From positions 157,048 through 221,047 of the forward strand of contig NZ_JAJKFK010000011.1 of the NCBI RefSeq assembly GCF_021653975.1: DNA of 64,000 bases. The letters run 5' to 3'. A program made the translations under genes and the position numbers. This document shows, one piece after another, positions 24,562 through 33,210 of this stretch. The notes beneath the pieces are model-generated. The model made no database searches and was not told the DNA's origin. It worked only from the letters and a program-made list of their open reading frames with translations. The DNA is from Amycolatopsis sp. GM8. GTDB lineage: Bacteria > Actinomycetota > Actinomycetes > Mycobacteriales > Pseudonocardiaceae. The stretch's first letter is position 1. Each line of letters opens with the position of its first letter.

Positions 24562-25586
24562 CGCGTCTTGGTCACCTTGCGCAGGCCGCGTGGGTTGTCC
24601 GGGTCGCCGCCGCGCGCGATCGCCAGGCCCAGCGCGAGCCGCTGCACGGGCAGTACCTCCAGCACCGGCGCCAGCTCCTCGGCGACCGGTGGCACCGGGA
24701 TCCGCACCGCGGCGGGCACTTCCTCGCTCGCCGAGCCGAGCGCGAGCACGTCCGCACCGCGTTCGGAAACCGCTTTCAACACGTCGTTCATCGCGCTGCC
24801 GCCGCGCCCGGTGCCGGTCACCGCGAGCACCGCGGTGTCGCCGTCGATCGCCGCGACGGGACCGTGCAACAGGTCCGCGCCGCTGTAGGCACGGGCCGCG
24901 AGGTAGCTCGTTTCGGCGAGCTTCAACGCCGACTCCAGCGCTGTCGCGTACGAATAGCCACGGCCGGTGGTGATGATCCGGTCCACGAAGCGGTACCGGT
25001 CGATCGCACGCTGTACGGGAGCCTGCAGCGCCTCCTCGGCGAGCGTGCCCAGCTCCGCCGCGGCCGAGCCGTCGCCGCCGCGCACGGCATCGATGAGCAG
25101 GTACAACGCCAGCAAAGTCGCCGAGTAGGTCTTCGTCGCCGCGACCGCCTGCTCGGCGCCCGCGCCGATGTCCACGGCCAGCTCGGCGGCCCCGTTGAGG
25201 GGCGAGGACGGGGTGTTCGTGACCGCCACGGTCAGCGCGCCCTGCTTGCGCGCGGTGCCGGTGAACTCCAGCAGGTCGGGTGAACCGCCGCTCTGGCTGA
25301 CCGAGATCAACAGGACATCGCGCAGGTCAGGGCGGGCACCGTAGAGTGTCACGGTCGACGGGGAGACCAAACCTGCCGGCAGCCCCAGCAGTACCTCGAT
25401 CAGGTACTTCGCGTACAGCGCCGCGTGATCGCTCGATCCGCGCGCGGCCAGCAGCGCGAACCGCGGCGGCCGGCGGGCGATGACGTGAGCGATCTCGGCG
25501 AACTCCGCGCGGCGGGCCACCTGGCCGGCCAGCACGGCGGGTTGCTCCGCGATCTCTGCTGCCATGTGCTGTCCGGGGGTCGTCAT
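24558..25586 (-). CDS. SIS-domain sugar isomerase/deaminase (GlmS-C / AgaS-like)
   Basis: 342 residues from ATG 25586, chosen for the SD GAGAGGA 7 bases ahead. Two SIS domains bind phosphosugars: the first with FALLAARGSSDHAALYAKYL and VLLISVSQSGGSPDLLEF, the second with RIITTGRGYSYATALESALKLAE, LLHGPVAAI and GGSAMNDVLKAVSERG. It looks like the isomerase half of glucosamine-6-phosphate synthase without the glutaminase domain, as in glucosamine-6-P deaminases of this type. First gene of a two-gene operon facing the DasR-like gene across a dre site. Confidence 0.88.
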   Translation of the reverse strand: MTTPGQHMAAEIAEQPAVLAGQVARRAEFAEIAHVIARRPPRFALLAARGSSDHAALYAKYLIEVLLGLPAGLVSPSTVTLYGARPDLRDVLLISVSQSGGSPDLLEFTGTARKQGALTVAVTNTPSSPLNGAAELAVDIGAGAEQAVAATKTYSATLLALYLLIDAVRGGDGSAAAELGTLAEEALQAPVQRAIDRYRFVDRIITTGRGYSYATALESALKLAETSYLAARAYSGADLLHGPVAAIDGDTAVLAVTGTGRGGSAMNDVLKAVSERGADVLALGSASEEVPAAVRIPVPPVAEELAPVLEVLPVQRLALGLAIARGGDPDNPRGLRKVTKTR

Positions 25587-25698
25587 AGCCGTCCTCTCGT
25601 CAGTCGTCATTGTGCGCGTGCCGCCCGCTGCGTCGCGCACCTGGATCGTGCCCGTGATCGGGTAGGTTTCCCGCATCTTCGCAGTACCTGCCCATTAA

Positions 25699-25708
25699 GG
25701 TCTAGACC
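25699..25708. promoter_or_regulatory. dre-type operator for the DasR-like regulator
   Basis: GGTCTAGACC, a perfect palindrome with flanks AA and AA, fits the core of the DasR-responsive element TGGTCTAGACCA. It lies between the SIS-kinase operon and the divergent GntR gene, 113 bases before the SIS ATG and 86 before the regulator ATG. DasR/NagR proteins are released by glucosamine-6-phosphate or GlcNAc-6-phosphate, the likely metabolites of these enzymes. Confidence 0.8.
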
Positions 25709-25793
25709 AATATTAACCCAGGCGCGGTGACGAGGCGAAAGGGTAGTTTCGTCCTGCGCCCGGTGTGCGTTTTGGCAAAAGAGGGAGTCGGTC

Positions 25794-26519
25794 ATGGAGT
25801 CACCTACGCGCGGACAGCGCGAGCCCAAGTACTGGACGTTGAAGCAGCATCTGCTCGACCTGCTGGAGAGCCTGCCGCCTGGTTCGTCCATTCCCACCGA
25901 GCGCGCGCTCGCGAACGACTTCGGGGTGTCCCGCACGACGGTGCGCCAGGCGCTGGCCGATCTCACCGCGGAAGGCCGCCTGCACCGTGTGCAGGGCAAG
26001 GGCACCTTCGCGGCCGAGCCGAAGCTAGCCCAGCGGCTACAGCTTTCGTCGTACACAGAGGACATGCGCGCCCAAGGTCGTGAGCCGTCGTCGAAGTTGC
26101 TGGAGATCGAGGAACTTCCGTCCGAACCGGAAATGTCGAAACTGCTCGGCATCCGCAGCGGCGCGAAGATCCTGCGGATGCGGCGGCTGCGGCTCGCCGA
26201 CAACGAGCCGATGGCGCTGGAGACCACGCACCTGCCGCTGAGCCGGTTCCGCGGCCTGCGCAAGCACGTCTCGGCCGGCGGCTCGCTGTACGCGGTGCTG
26301 CGCGAGCAGTTCGACGTGGAGATGGAGCGCGCGGAGGAGACCATCGAAACGTCGCTCGCCGGCCCGCAGGAGGCCGAGCTGCTGGGTGCGGACGTGGGCA
26401 TGCCCGTGCTGTTGCTGTCCCGGCACTCGTTCGGCTCGGACGGGAAACCGGTCGAGTTCGTCCGGTCGATCTACCGCGGTGACCGCTACAAGTTCATCAC
26501 GACGCTGAGCCGGCCGTGA
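25794..26519 (+). CDS. dasR: GntR/HutC-family regulator, DasR/NagR-like
   Basis: 241 residues. The winged helix is PPGSSIPTERALANDFGVSRTTVRQALADLTAEG with RLHRVQGKGTFAA. The C-terminal UTRA sensor domain runs from LSSYTEDMRAQGREPSSKLL through PMALETTHLPLSRFRGL and ends in FVRSIYRGDRYKF. The match to DasR/NagR in both domains and the perfect dre site upstream support control of chitin/amino-sugar genes. It may also autoregulate. The downstream MFS gene overlaps its stop (GTGA), so regulator and transporter are co-transcribed. Confidence 0.87.
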   Translation: MESPTRGQREPKYWTLKQHLLDLLESLPPGSSIPTERALANDFGVSRTTVRQALADLTAEGRLHRVQGKGTFAAEPKLAQRLQLSSYTEDMRAQGREPSSKLLEIEELPSEPEMSKLLGIRSGAKILRMRRLRLADNEPMALETTHLPLSRFRGLRKHVSAGGSLYAVLREQFDVEMERAEETIETSLAGPQEAELLGADVGMPVLLLSRHSFGSDGKPVEFVRSIYRGDRYKFITTLSRP

Positions 26520-27997
26520 CCGTCCGGTGGGGGTCGCCGCAGGCGCGCGGGGTCCTCGCCACGACCATTCTCGGCTCGGGGATGGCCATGCTCGACGGCT
26601 CGATCGTCAACGTGGCGCTGCCGCGGATCGGCGCCGAGCTGCACGCGACCGTCGCCGGACTGCAGTGGATCCTCGACGGCTACCTGCTCGCGCTGGCCTC
26701 GCTGATCCTGATCGCGGGTTCGCTGGGCGACCGCTACGGCCGGCGGCGGATGTTCGTGCTCGGCGTCATCTGGTTCGGCGCCGCGTCCGTGCTGTGCGGT
26801 CTCGCGGTGTCGACCGAGATGCTGGTCGCGACCCGGGTGCTGCAGGGCATCGGCGGCGCCCTGCTGACCCCGGGTTCGCTGGCGATCCTGCAGGCGACGT
26901 TCGCGCACGACGACCGTCCGCGCGCGATCGGCACGTGGTCCGGGCTCGGCGGGATCGCTGCCGCGGTCGGGCCGCTCGTCGGCGGCCTGCTCGTGCAGGC
27001 GTGGTCCTGGCGGCTGGCGTTCCTGATCAACGTGCCGATCGCGGTGGTGTGCGTCGGGCTCGCCCGCCGGTACGTGCCCGAGTCCCGGGACGAGACGGTG
27101 ACCGGCAAGCTCGACGTGCGGGGTTCGGTGCTCGGCGCGCTCGGGCTGGCCGGGATCACGGCCGCGCTGGTGGAGGCGCCGGTGCGGGGTCTCGCCGACC
27201 CGCTGGTGATCGTCGCCGGGCTGGTGGGCGTCGCCGGGCTGGCTGTGTTTGTGTGGCTGCAGCTGCACGAGGCGACCCCGCTGGTGCCGCCGGCGATGTT
27301 CGCCGACCGGACGTTCGGGCTGGCCAACGGGCTGACGTTCGTCGTCTACGCGGCGCTCGGCGGCGTGCTGATGCTGCTGGTGCTGGTGCTGCAGGTCGCG
27401 CTCGGCTACTCGCCGACCGCGTCCGGCCTGGCCACGCTGCCCGTCACCATCATCATGCTGCTGCTGTCCGGGCGCTCGGGCGCGCTCGCGCAGCGGATCG
27501 GGCCGCGCGCGCAGCTCGTCGCCGGGCCGCTCGTGCTGGCCGCCGGCATGCTGTTGCTGATGCGCGTCGGGCCGGGCGCGTCGTACCTCGGCACGGTGCT
27601 GCCCGCGGTCGTGGTGTTCGGGCTGGGGCTGGCGACGATGGTCGCGCCGGTGACCGCGACCGTGCTCGCCGCGGTGCCGGACCAGCACGCCGGTGTCGCT
27701 TCGGGGGTCAACAATGCGATTGCCCGTTCCGGAAATCTGATCGCGATCGCGGTGCTGCCGGCGATCGCCGGACTGACCGGCGGGGCGTATTCCGACCCGG
27801 TCGCACTCACCGAGGGCTGGCGGACGGCGCTCGCGGTGTGCGCCGGTCTCGGGGTGGTCGGCGCGCTACTCGGGCTCGGTGTCCGTAACTCCGTGTTGAA
27901 GTCGGAAGACGTTGCGCCGCAAGAGAAATCTGATCTTGGGAAATGCCTGCACTGCGCGGTGGAGGGGCCGCCGACGCAGGTGCGTGATTTCCGTTAA
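26516..27997 (+). CDS. DHA2-family MFS transporter (14 TM)
   Basis: 493 residues from GTG 26516. Motifs of the drug:H+ antiporter-2 group are visible: LDGSIVNVALPRIGAELHAT in helix 1, motif A GSLGDRYGRRRMFVLG, ATRVLQGIGGALLTPGSLAI and motif C-like GGIAAAVGPLVGGLL. About 14 hydrophobic helices are counted. Such pumps export drugs or small metabolites. Coupling to the DasR-like gene hints at control by amino-sugar status, but it does not look like a sugar importer. The C-terminal tail (about 40 residues, two Cys in LGKCLHCAVEG) is polar and unusual. Confidence 0.87.
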   Translation: MTVRWGSPQARGVLATTILGSGMAMLDGSIVNVALPRIGAELHATVAGLQWILDGYLLALASLILIAGSLGDRYGRRRMFVLGVIWFGAASVLCGLAVSTEMLVATRVLQGIGGALLTPGSLAILQATFAHDDRPRAIGTWSGLGGIAAAVGPLVGGLLVQAWSWRLAFLINVPIAVVCVGLARRYVPESRDETVTGKLDVRGSVLGALGLAGITAALVEAPVRGLADPLVIVAGLVGVAGLAVFVWLQLHEATPLVPPAMFADRTFGLANGLTFVVYAALGGVLMLLVLVLQVALGYSPTASGLATLPVTIIMLLLSGRSGALAQRIGPRAQLVAGPLVLAAGMLLLMRVGPGASYLGTVLPAVVVFGLGLATMVAPVTATVLAAVPDQHAGVASGVNNAIARSGNLIAIAVLPAIAGLTGGAYSDPVALTEGWRTALAVCAGLGVVGALLGLGVRNSVLKSEDVAPQEKSDLGKCLHCAVEGPPTQVRDFR

Positions 27998-28116
27998 GTC
28001 CATAGTGGACGGTTGTCCGTCGTGGCGCTTCTCACGAAGCGGCTAACGTCGGGAGCATTCCGGTCGACAAGCACGTTGTAGATAACGTTTTGGCAACTCG
28101 CGAGTAGATCGGAATC

Positions 28117-28941
28117 ATGACCGAGGAAAAGGACGAGGCCGGGAAGTCCGGTCTCAAGCCGGCACAGGTGTTCGCTTCGGCGCTGGCCGCGATCACCGCC
28201 GCGTTCCTGGGTTCGACACTGGGGGTGGGCGGCACCATCGCCGGCGCTGGGATCGCCAGCGTCATCACGACGGTCGGCGGCGAGCTGTACCTGCGCTCGT
28301 TGCGGCGTACCAGGGAGGCCGCGCGCAAGACGGCTTCCGCGCTGGCCCTGGACACCCGGCTCCGGCAGGAGACGCGGTACGCCGAGCCGCCACGGCCGGC
28401 GCCAGCGAACCCGCTGGTCCAGCGAAGACCGGCGCCGACGGCCGCGTTCGATCCGCAGCGCACCATGCCGATGGCGTCGGCCGGGGTGACTCAGCGGCCC
28501 GGCGAGGAACGTACGGTCTTCCTCCCGCGCCCGGACGCCCCAGTCCCGCCGCCGGAGCAGCCGCCGACCACGAAACCGTGGTGGAAGAACCGGTGGTTCC
28601 TCATCATCGGCACCAGCGTGGTCGCGTTCGTGATCGGGATGCTGGCGCTGACCGGGTTCGAGAAGGTCACCGGGCAGGCCGTGTCGGGCGGCTCGGGCAC
28701 GACGTTCAGCCAGGTCGTGGGCCGGTCCGCGCCGAGCCCCTCGACCACGACGCACGAGACCACGACGGTCACCGAGCCGCCCTCGTCGCAGTCGAGGACC
28801 ACGGCCCCGTCGAGCGAGCAGAGCCAGCCGTCGACGACGCCCACCCCGCAGTCACAGCAGGTGCAGCCGCCGAGCAGCGCCACCGCGACCCCCTCGCAGA
28901 CGCCGACGCAGCAGACCGCCAGCCCCACGCCGAGCAGCTAG
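28117..28941 (+). CDS. Hypothetical membrane protein with Pro/Thr-rich C-terminus
   Basis: 274 residues. Near the N-terminus a glycine-rich hydrophobic stretch (AAFLGSTLGVGGTIAGAGIA) looks like a membrane-inserting hairpin. A second clear helix WFLIIGTSVVAFVIGMLALTG lies near residue 165. After it come about 85 residues of Ser/Thr/Pro/Gln low complexity, likely outside the membrane and possibly O-mannosylated. I recognise no family. It is preceded by a GTCCATAGTGGAC palindrome near 27998 and ends 4 bases before the convergent DUF899 gene. Confidence 0.65.
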   Translation: MTEEKDEAGKSGLKPAQVFASALAAITAAFLGSTLGVGGTIAGAGIASVITTVGGELYLRSLRRTREAARKTASALALDTRLRQETRYAEPPRPAPANPLVQRRPAPTAAFDPQRTMPMASAGVTQRPGEERTVFLPRPDAPVPPPEQPPTTKPWWKNRWFLIIGTSVVAFVIGMLALTGFEKVTGQAVSGGSGTTFSQVVGRSAPSPSTTTHETTTVTEPPSSQSRTTAPSSEQSQPSTTPTPQSQQVQPPSSATATPSQTPTQQTASPTPSS

Positions 28942-28945
28942 CTCG

Positions 28946-29731
28946 TCAGTGGCCCTGCCGGCGGCCGAGGGTGTCCGCGGGGGTCGCGCCGGGGCGGGTC
29001 CACTGCGGGACCGGGCGGCTGGCCGGGCCCCAGTCGGCGTGCCCATCCGCGTCCGTGCGCCAGTACCAGCACGCGCCGTTCGCGGTGAAGTCGCCGGGTT
29101 GGAAGGTCGACCCCTCGGGCCAGCCCGCCGGGGTGTCCTCCCACGCCTCGCGGCGGCCGTAGGGCGTCATGTCGAGCAGGCCGAGGGCCCCGTTGACCCG
29201 CTCGTTGCCGCGGCCGGTCGTGGCGTAGGTGAGGAACGTGCGGTCGCCGTCGCGCAGGTAGCAGGTGAGGTGACCCATCCGGTCGCCGACCGGCGCCGCC
29301 ACGTCGCGCACCGAGTACCAGGGCTGGGTGTAGCCCATGAACTCGGTGTACGCGGCCACCTCGGCCCACGGGCCCGTGGTCAGGATGGCGAACGAGACGC
29401 CGCGGGCGTTGAGGTAGACGGCGTCCCGCAGGTGCCAGGCCGTGGTGGTGCAGCCCTCGCACTGTCCCTGGTGCGGCGCGCCGTCGTACCACATGTGCTT
29501 GTAGACCACGAGCTCCTCGCGGCCCTGGAAAAGGTCCAGGAACGGGACCGGGCCGTCGGCTCCGACGACCTCGACCGTCCCGTCGAACTCCACCATCGGC
29601 AGCCGCCGGCGGGCCGCGGCGATGGCGTCGCCCTCGCGGGTATGGGCCTTCTCGCGGATCAGCAGCTCGTCACGGGCGGCCTGCCAGGTGGCCAGGTCGA
29701 CGATGGGTGGGCGGCCGGGCAGCGCGGTCAT
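28946..29731 (-). CDS. DUF899 thioredoxin-fold protein
   Basis: 261 residues of the DUF899 family, a thioredoxin-like fold. Features are RDELLIREKAHTREGDAIAA, FQGREELVVYKHMWYDGA, the CxxC pair in GQCEGCTTTAWHL and FATYATTGRG-like DRTFLTYATTGRGNERVNG, then GRREAWEDTPAGWP. The CxxC suggests a redox role, but the family has no established substrate. SD AGGAGG lies just upstream of ATG 29731. It ends only 4 bases from the convergent gene. Confidence 0.85.
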   Translation of the reverse strand: MTALPGRPPIVDLATWQAARDELLIREKAHTREGDAIAAARRRLPMVEFDGTVEVVGADGPVPFLDLFQGREELVVYKHMWYDGAPHQGQCEGCTTTAWHLRDAVYLNARGVSFAILTTGPWAEVAAYTEFMGYTQPWYSVRDVAAPVGDRMGHLTCYLRDGDRTFLTYATTGRGNERVNGALGLLDMTPYGRREAWEDTPAGWPEGSTFQPGDFTANGACWYWRTDADGHADWGPASRPVPQWTRPGATPADTLGRRQGH

Positions 29732-29785
29732 GGTGTCCTCCTGGTGTCTCGCGTCGTACAGACAGACGCGCGAACCGGCCGGAAC

Positions 29786-30454
29786 TCATCGCGGACCGGC
29801 GAGTCCGTGGACGATCCGGCGGGCCGCGGCCGCCGGGTCCTCGGCCTCGGTGATCGCCCGCACCACGACCACCCGGGTCGCGCCGGCCTCGATGACCTGG
29901 GGCAGGCGTTCCTGGTCGATCCCGCCGATCGCGAACCACGGCCGCTTCGACCCCGCCATCGTCCGCACCAGGTCCAGTCCCGGCGCCGGGCGGCCGGGTT
30001 TCGTCGGGGTCGGCCAGCACGGGCCGGTGCAGAAGTAGTCCACGCCCGGTTCCGCCTCGGCGGCCCGGGCCTGCTCGACCGAATGCGTGGAGCGGCCGAT
30101 GACCGGCTCGTCCCCGATGACCCGGCGGGCGAGGGGCACCGGCAGGTCGTCCTGGCCCAGGTGCAGCACGTCCGCGTCGACCGCGAGCGCCACGTCCGCG
30201 CGGTCGTTCACCGCGAGCAGTGCGCCGTGCCGGGCGCACGCCTCGGCGAGTACCTCCAGCGCGGCCAGTTCCTGCTTCGCCTCCAGCGGCGCGCCGCCGG
30301 TCTTGTCGCGGAGCTGGATGATGTCGACGCCCCCGGACAGCGCCGCGTCGGCGAACTCGGCGAGGTCACCGCGGCTGCCGCGGGCGTCGGTGCACAGGTA
30401 CAGCCGTGCCGCGTCGAGCCGTTTCCTGATGTCGTCTCCGGTGAGCCCTGGCAT
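29786..30454 (-). CDS. thiE: Thiamine-phosphate synthase
   Basis: Joins HMP-pyrophosphate and the thiazole phosphate to form thiamine phosphate. 222 residues of the ThiE TIM barrel. LYLCTDARGSRGDLAEFADA, IIQLRDKTGGAPLE, HLGQDDLPVPLARRVIG, DYFCTGPCWPTPTKPGRPAP and WFAIGGI carry the pyrophosphate- and thiazole-binding loops. ATG 30454 is chosen over a 14-codon longer frame because ThiE begins near this point. It is divergent from thiOSG. The TPP riboswitch at 30491-30577 acts on the other strand. Confidence 0.95.
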   Translation of the reverse strand: MPGLTGDDIRKRLDAARLYLCTDARGSRGDLAEFADAALSGGVDIIQLRDKTGGAPLEAKQELAALEVLAEACARHGALLAVNDRADVALAVDADVLHLGQDDLPVPLARRVIGDEPVIGRSTHSVEQARAAEAEPGVDYFCTGPCWPTPTKPGRPAPGLDLVRTMAGSKRPWFAIGGIDQERLPQVIEAGATRVVVVRAITEAEDPAAAARRIVHGLAGPR

Positions 30455-30490
30455 GGTCACCACGCTAGCCGAGAGGTAACGTGGGATTGT

Positions 30491-30577
30491 CCGCACGGGA
30501 GCCCGAGGTACGGGCTGAGAGGGAGCCGGAACCGCTCCGACCGTGGAACCTGATCCGGATCATGCCGGCGCAGGGAG
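30491..30577 (+). promoter_or_regulatory. TPP riboswitch (THI element) of thiOSG
   Basis: The strand carries CGGGAGCCC...GGGCTGAGAGGGAG and later GAACCTGATCCGGATCATGC followed by CGGCGCAGGGAG, the two conserved THI-box segments in the right order. The 3' end AGGGAG is at once the riboswitch P1 strand and the SD for thiO, so ligand binding would hide the ribosome site. Shorter than average because the P3 region is small. Confidence 0.93.
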
Positions 30578-30587
30578 CGTGATTTCT

Positions 30588-31676
30588 GTGGTCAACCAAG
30601 TGGCGGTCGTCGGTGGCGGTGTGATCGGGCTGTCCGTGGCCTGGCGTGCCGCGGCCGCCGGGCACGACGTGACGGTGATCGATCCTTCGCCGGGGCGCGG
30701 CGCGTCGTGGGTCGCGGGCGGGATGCTCGCGCCGATCACCGAGGCCTGGCCGGGCGAGGAACCCGCGCTGCGGCTGGGTGAGGAGTCGCTGCGGCGCTGG
30801 CCGGAGTTCGCGGACGCGCTGTCCTCGGACGGTGGTGACCCAGGCTTGTCGACGGCGGGCACCGTCGTGGTCGCGCTCGACCGCGGCGACGCCGACCAGC
30901 TGGGCGTGCTCGCCGACTACCTCCGTTCGGTCGGCCGGGAGGTCGAGTCCGTCACCGGGCGCGGGCTGCGGTCGCTCGAACCGGGCGTGAGCGGGTCGCG
31001 GGCGCTCCTCGTGCCCGGTGATCTCGCGGTCGACAACCGGAAGCTGTTGCGTTCCTTGCAGGCCGCGGCGATCCGGCGGGGCGTGAAGTTCGTCGACGAC
31101 CACGCGACCGAAGTCGGGCCCGGCGGGGTCCGGACCGTCTCCGGTGCCGTGACCTGCGATGTCGCCGTGATCGCCGCCGGCGCGCGCAGCGGGCGGTTGC
31201 ATCCCGCGCTGGCGGTCCGGCCGCTGAAGGGCGAGATCCTGCGGTTGCGTGCGCGGCGGTCGAGCCTGCCGCCGCCTTCACGCACGGTGCGGGCCGTCGT
31301 CGAGGGGCGCCCGATCTACCTCGTGCCACGGGAAGGTGGCGAGCTGGTGCTCGGCGCGACGCAGTACGAGGCCGGGTTCGACGAGACGGTGAGCGCACGC
31401 GGGGTGCGTGAGCTGCTCGAAGGCGCGGCGCGGATCTTCCCGAGCATCGACGAGTACGAACTGATCGAATCGGCCGCCGGCCTGCGCGCGGCGAGTGCCG
31501 ACACGCTGCCGTTCATCGGCGAGCTGGGCGACGGTGTGCTCGCGGCGACCGGGCACCATCGGAACGGGCTGCTGGGGGCCCCGGTGACCGCGGACGCGAT
31601 CGTCGCCCTGCTCGACGGCACCGCCCCACCCGCACAGGTCGAGGCGGCTCATCCACACCGGCTGGGAGTGAACTGA
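30588..31676 (+). CDS. thiO: Glycine oxidase
   Basis: An FAD enzyme that oxidises glycine to iminoacetate (dehydroglycine) for the thiazole ring. 362 residues. The Rossmann nucleotide loop is VAVVGGGVIGLSVAWRAAAAG with VTVIDPSPG, then GASWVAGGMLAPITEAWPGE typical of ThiO, and the C-terminal AGLRAASADTLPFIGELGDG with GHHRNGLLGAPVTA. GTG 30588 is preferred because it sits 10 bases from the AGGGAG at the riboswitch end. GTG 30579 would be too close. First of the thiOSG unit, overlapping thiS by one base. Confidence 0.94.
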   Translation: MVNQVAVVGGGVIGLSVAWRAAAAGHDVTVIDPSPGRGASWVAGGMLAPITEAWPGEEPALRLGEESLRRWPEFADALSSDGGDPGLSTAGTVVVALDRGDADQLGVLADYLRSVGREVESVTGRGLRSLEPGVSGSRALLVPGDLAVDNRKLLRSLQAAAIRRGVKFVDDHATEVGPGGVRTVSGAVTCDVAVIAAGARSGRLHPALAVRPLKGEILRLRARRSSLPPPSRTVRAVVEGRPIYLVPREGGELVLGATQYEAGFDETVSARGVRELLEGAARIFPSIDEYELIESAAGLRAASADTLPFIGELGDGVLAATGHHRNGLLGAPVTADAIVALLDGTAPPAQVEAAHPHRLGVN

Positions 31677-31876
31677 TGGAAGTACAGGTCAACGGCGATT
31701 GGCGGGCGTTCCCGGACGGGACCACGGTCGCCGGGCTGCTCGAAGCGCTCGGCACGCTGCCGAAGGGTATCGCCGTGGCGCTCGAGGGCGAGGTCGTCCG
31801 GCGGGGCGACTGGGCCGAGGTGGTCGTGCCGGCCGGGGCGCGGCTGGAAATCCTGACGGCGGTACAAGGTGGGTGA
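31676..31876 (+). CDS. thiS: Sulfur carrier protein ThiS
   Basis: 66 residues of the ubiquitin-like sulfur carrier. It ends in LTAVQGG, whose Gly-Gly terminus is adenylated and turned into the thiocarboxylate that gives sulfur to the thiazole. The N-terminus is VQVNGDWRAFPDGTTVAGLL and GIAVALEGEVVRRGDW is the core. ATG overlaps the thiO stop by one base (TGATG), and its own end overlaps thiG by 8 bases, so the three genes are tightly coupled. Confidence 0.96.
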   Translation: MEVQVNGDWRAFPDGTTVAGLLEALGTLPKGIAVALEGEVVRRGDWAEVVVPAGARLEILTAVQGG

Positions 31877-32642
31877 TCGCATGCTCGAAGGTGACGATCT
31901 CGCGATCGGGCCGTACAAGCTGAGTTCGCGGCTGATCATCGGGACCGGTGGTGCGGCGAACCTCGCCGTGCTGGAACGGGCGCTCGTCGCGTCCGGCACG
32001 GAGCTGACCACCGTCGCGATGCGGCGAGCGGATGCCGATGGCGGGTCCGGGGTGCTGGAATTGGTGCGACGGCTGGGTATCCGGCTGCTGCCGAACACCG
32101 CGGGCTGCCGGAGCGCCGCCGAGGCCGTGCTGACGGCGCGGCTGGCGCGGGAGGCGCTCGAGACGGACCTGATCAAGCTCGAAGTGCACGCCGACGACCG
32201 GACGTTGTTACCTGATCCGGTGGAAACCCTCGACGCGGCCGAACAACTGGCGGCCGATGGGTTCACGGTCTTCGCCTACACGAATGACGATCCGGTGCTC
32301 GCGTTGCGGTTGGAGGAGGCCGGTTGTGCCGCGGTGATGCCTCTCGGTGCGCCCATCGGTACGGGTCTCGGGATCCGGAACCCGCACAACATCGAGCTGA
32401 TCGTTTCGCGGGCCGGGGTGCCCATCGTCCTGGACGCGGGCATCGGGACCGCCTCGGATGCCGCGCTCGCGATGGAACTGGGCTGTGACGCGGTGTTACT
32501 TTCGACGGCTGTGACCAGGGCACAGGACCCGGAACGGATGGCACACGCGATGCGCTCGGCGGTGGTCGCCGGACGCCTCGCCCGGGGCGCCGGCCGGATC
32601 CCGCAACGTTTCTGGGCGCAAGCCTCGTCGCCCGCCCGGTGA
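31869..32642 (+). CDS. thiG: Thiazole synthase
   Basis: Condenses deoxyxylulose phosphate, dehydroglycine and ThiS thiocarboxylate into the thiazole phosphate. 257 residues, TIM barrel. Motifs are SSRLIIGTGGAANLAVLERAL, the Schiff-base lysine in DLIKLEVHADDRTLLPD, YTNDDPVLALRLEEAGCAAV with PLGAPIGTGLGI and VLDAGIGTASDAALAMELGC. The GTG at 31869 overlaps thiS, and ATG 31881 (MLEGDDLAIG) is an alternative. Last gene of thiOSG. No thiF-like adenylyltransferase is in the window. Confidence 0.96.
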   Translation: MGDRMLEGDDLAIGPYKLSSRLIIGTGGAANLAVLERALVASGTELTTVAMRRADADGGSGVLELVRRLGIRLLPNTAGCRSAAEAVLTARLAREALETDLIKLEVHADDRTLLPDPVETLDAAEQLAADGFTVFAYTNDDPVLALRLEEAGCAAVMPLGAPIGTGLGIRNPHNIELIVSRAGVPIVLDAGIGTASDAALAMELGCDAVLLSTAVTRAQDPERMAHAMRSAVVAGRLARGAGRIPQRFWAQASSPAR

Positions 32643-32666
32643 CGTTTCACCGCACGGATTACTGCG

Positions 32667-32685
32667 ATACGGGTGTTCACCGTAT
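32667..32685. promoter_or_regulatory. Palindromic operator candidate before the MarR gene
   Basis: ATACGG (32667-32672) and CCGTAT (32680-32685) flank 7 bases. It lies between thiG and the MarR-family gene, 71 bases before the regulator start, and is a plausible autoregulatory site. Inferred from symmetry and position only. Confidence 0.4.
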
Positions 32686-32755
32686 TCAGACAGCGGAACC
32701 ACGTATGGTTGTCCGCACCCTTGGTGGGGGGAACGGCAAACAGAAGGAGCCCGAG

Positions 32756-33187
32756 GTGGACACGTCGACGACCGAAGATGTCGCCGGGCGGTTGTTCCTG
32801 GCAGTGGGCAGGCTGTCCCGATCGCTGCGGCAAGCCGGGTCACCCGGTCCCGGGCACGGGTCGATCTCGGCCCTGGCGACCCTGGCCGCTTCGGGATCGA
32901 TGCGGCTCGGTGACCTGGCAGCGAAAGAAGGCGTGGCAGCAGCGACCATGTCCCGGATCGTCGCAGGCCTGGTCGACGCCGGATACGCCCGCCGCGAACC
33001 CGACCCCATCGACCGCCGAGCCTGGCTGGCCACAGCGACCGAGGACGGCGAGCGCATGCTGTCCGGCCTCCGCTCCACCCGCGTACACGAACTGAACAAA
33101 CGCATCGACCGCCTATCCCCAGAACTGCAACATGATCTGGCGAGGGGTTTGCTGGCGATGGAAGCCTTGTTGTCCGACGAGGACTAG
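32756..33187 (+). CDS. MarR-family transcriptional regulator
   Basis: 143 residues from GTG 32756, preceded by SD AGAAGGAGC. A longer open frame reaching thiG is rejected because its extra 39 codons look noncoding. Winged-helix region: SISALATLAASGSMRLGDLAAKEGVAAATMSRIVAGLVDAGYARREPDPIDRRAWLATAT-like, with the PxDRR wing characteristic of MarR. Ligand and targets unknown. It sits next to thiG but with its own presumed promoter. Its 3' end is followed by dispersed element copy 2. Confidence 0.86.
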   Translation: MDTSTTEDVAGRLFLAVGRLSRSLRQAGSPGPGHGSISALATLAASGSMRLGDLAAKEGVAAATMSRIVAGLVDAGYARREPDPIDRRAWLATATEDGERMLSGLRSTRVHELNKRIDRLSPELQHDLARGLLAMEALLSDED

Positions 33188-33210
33188 GCAGGCGAGGGGC
33201 GGCAGGCAGG

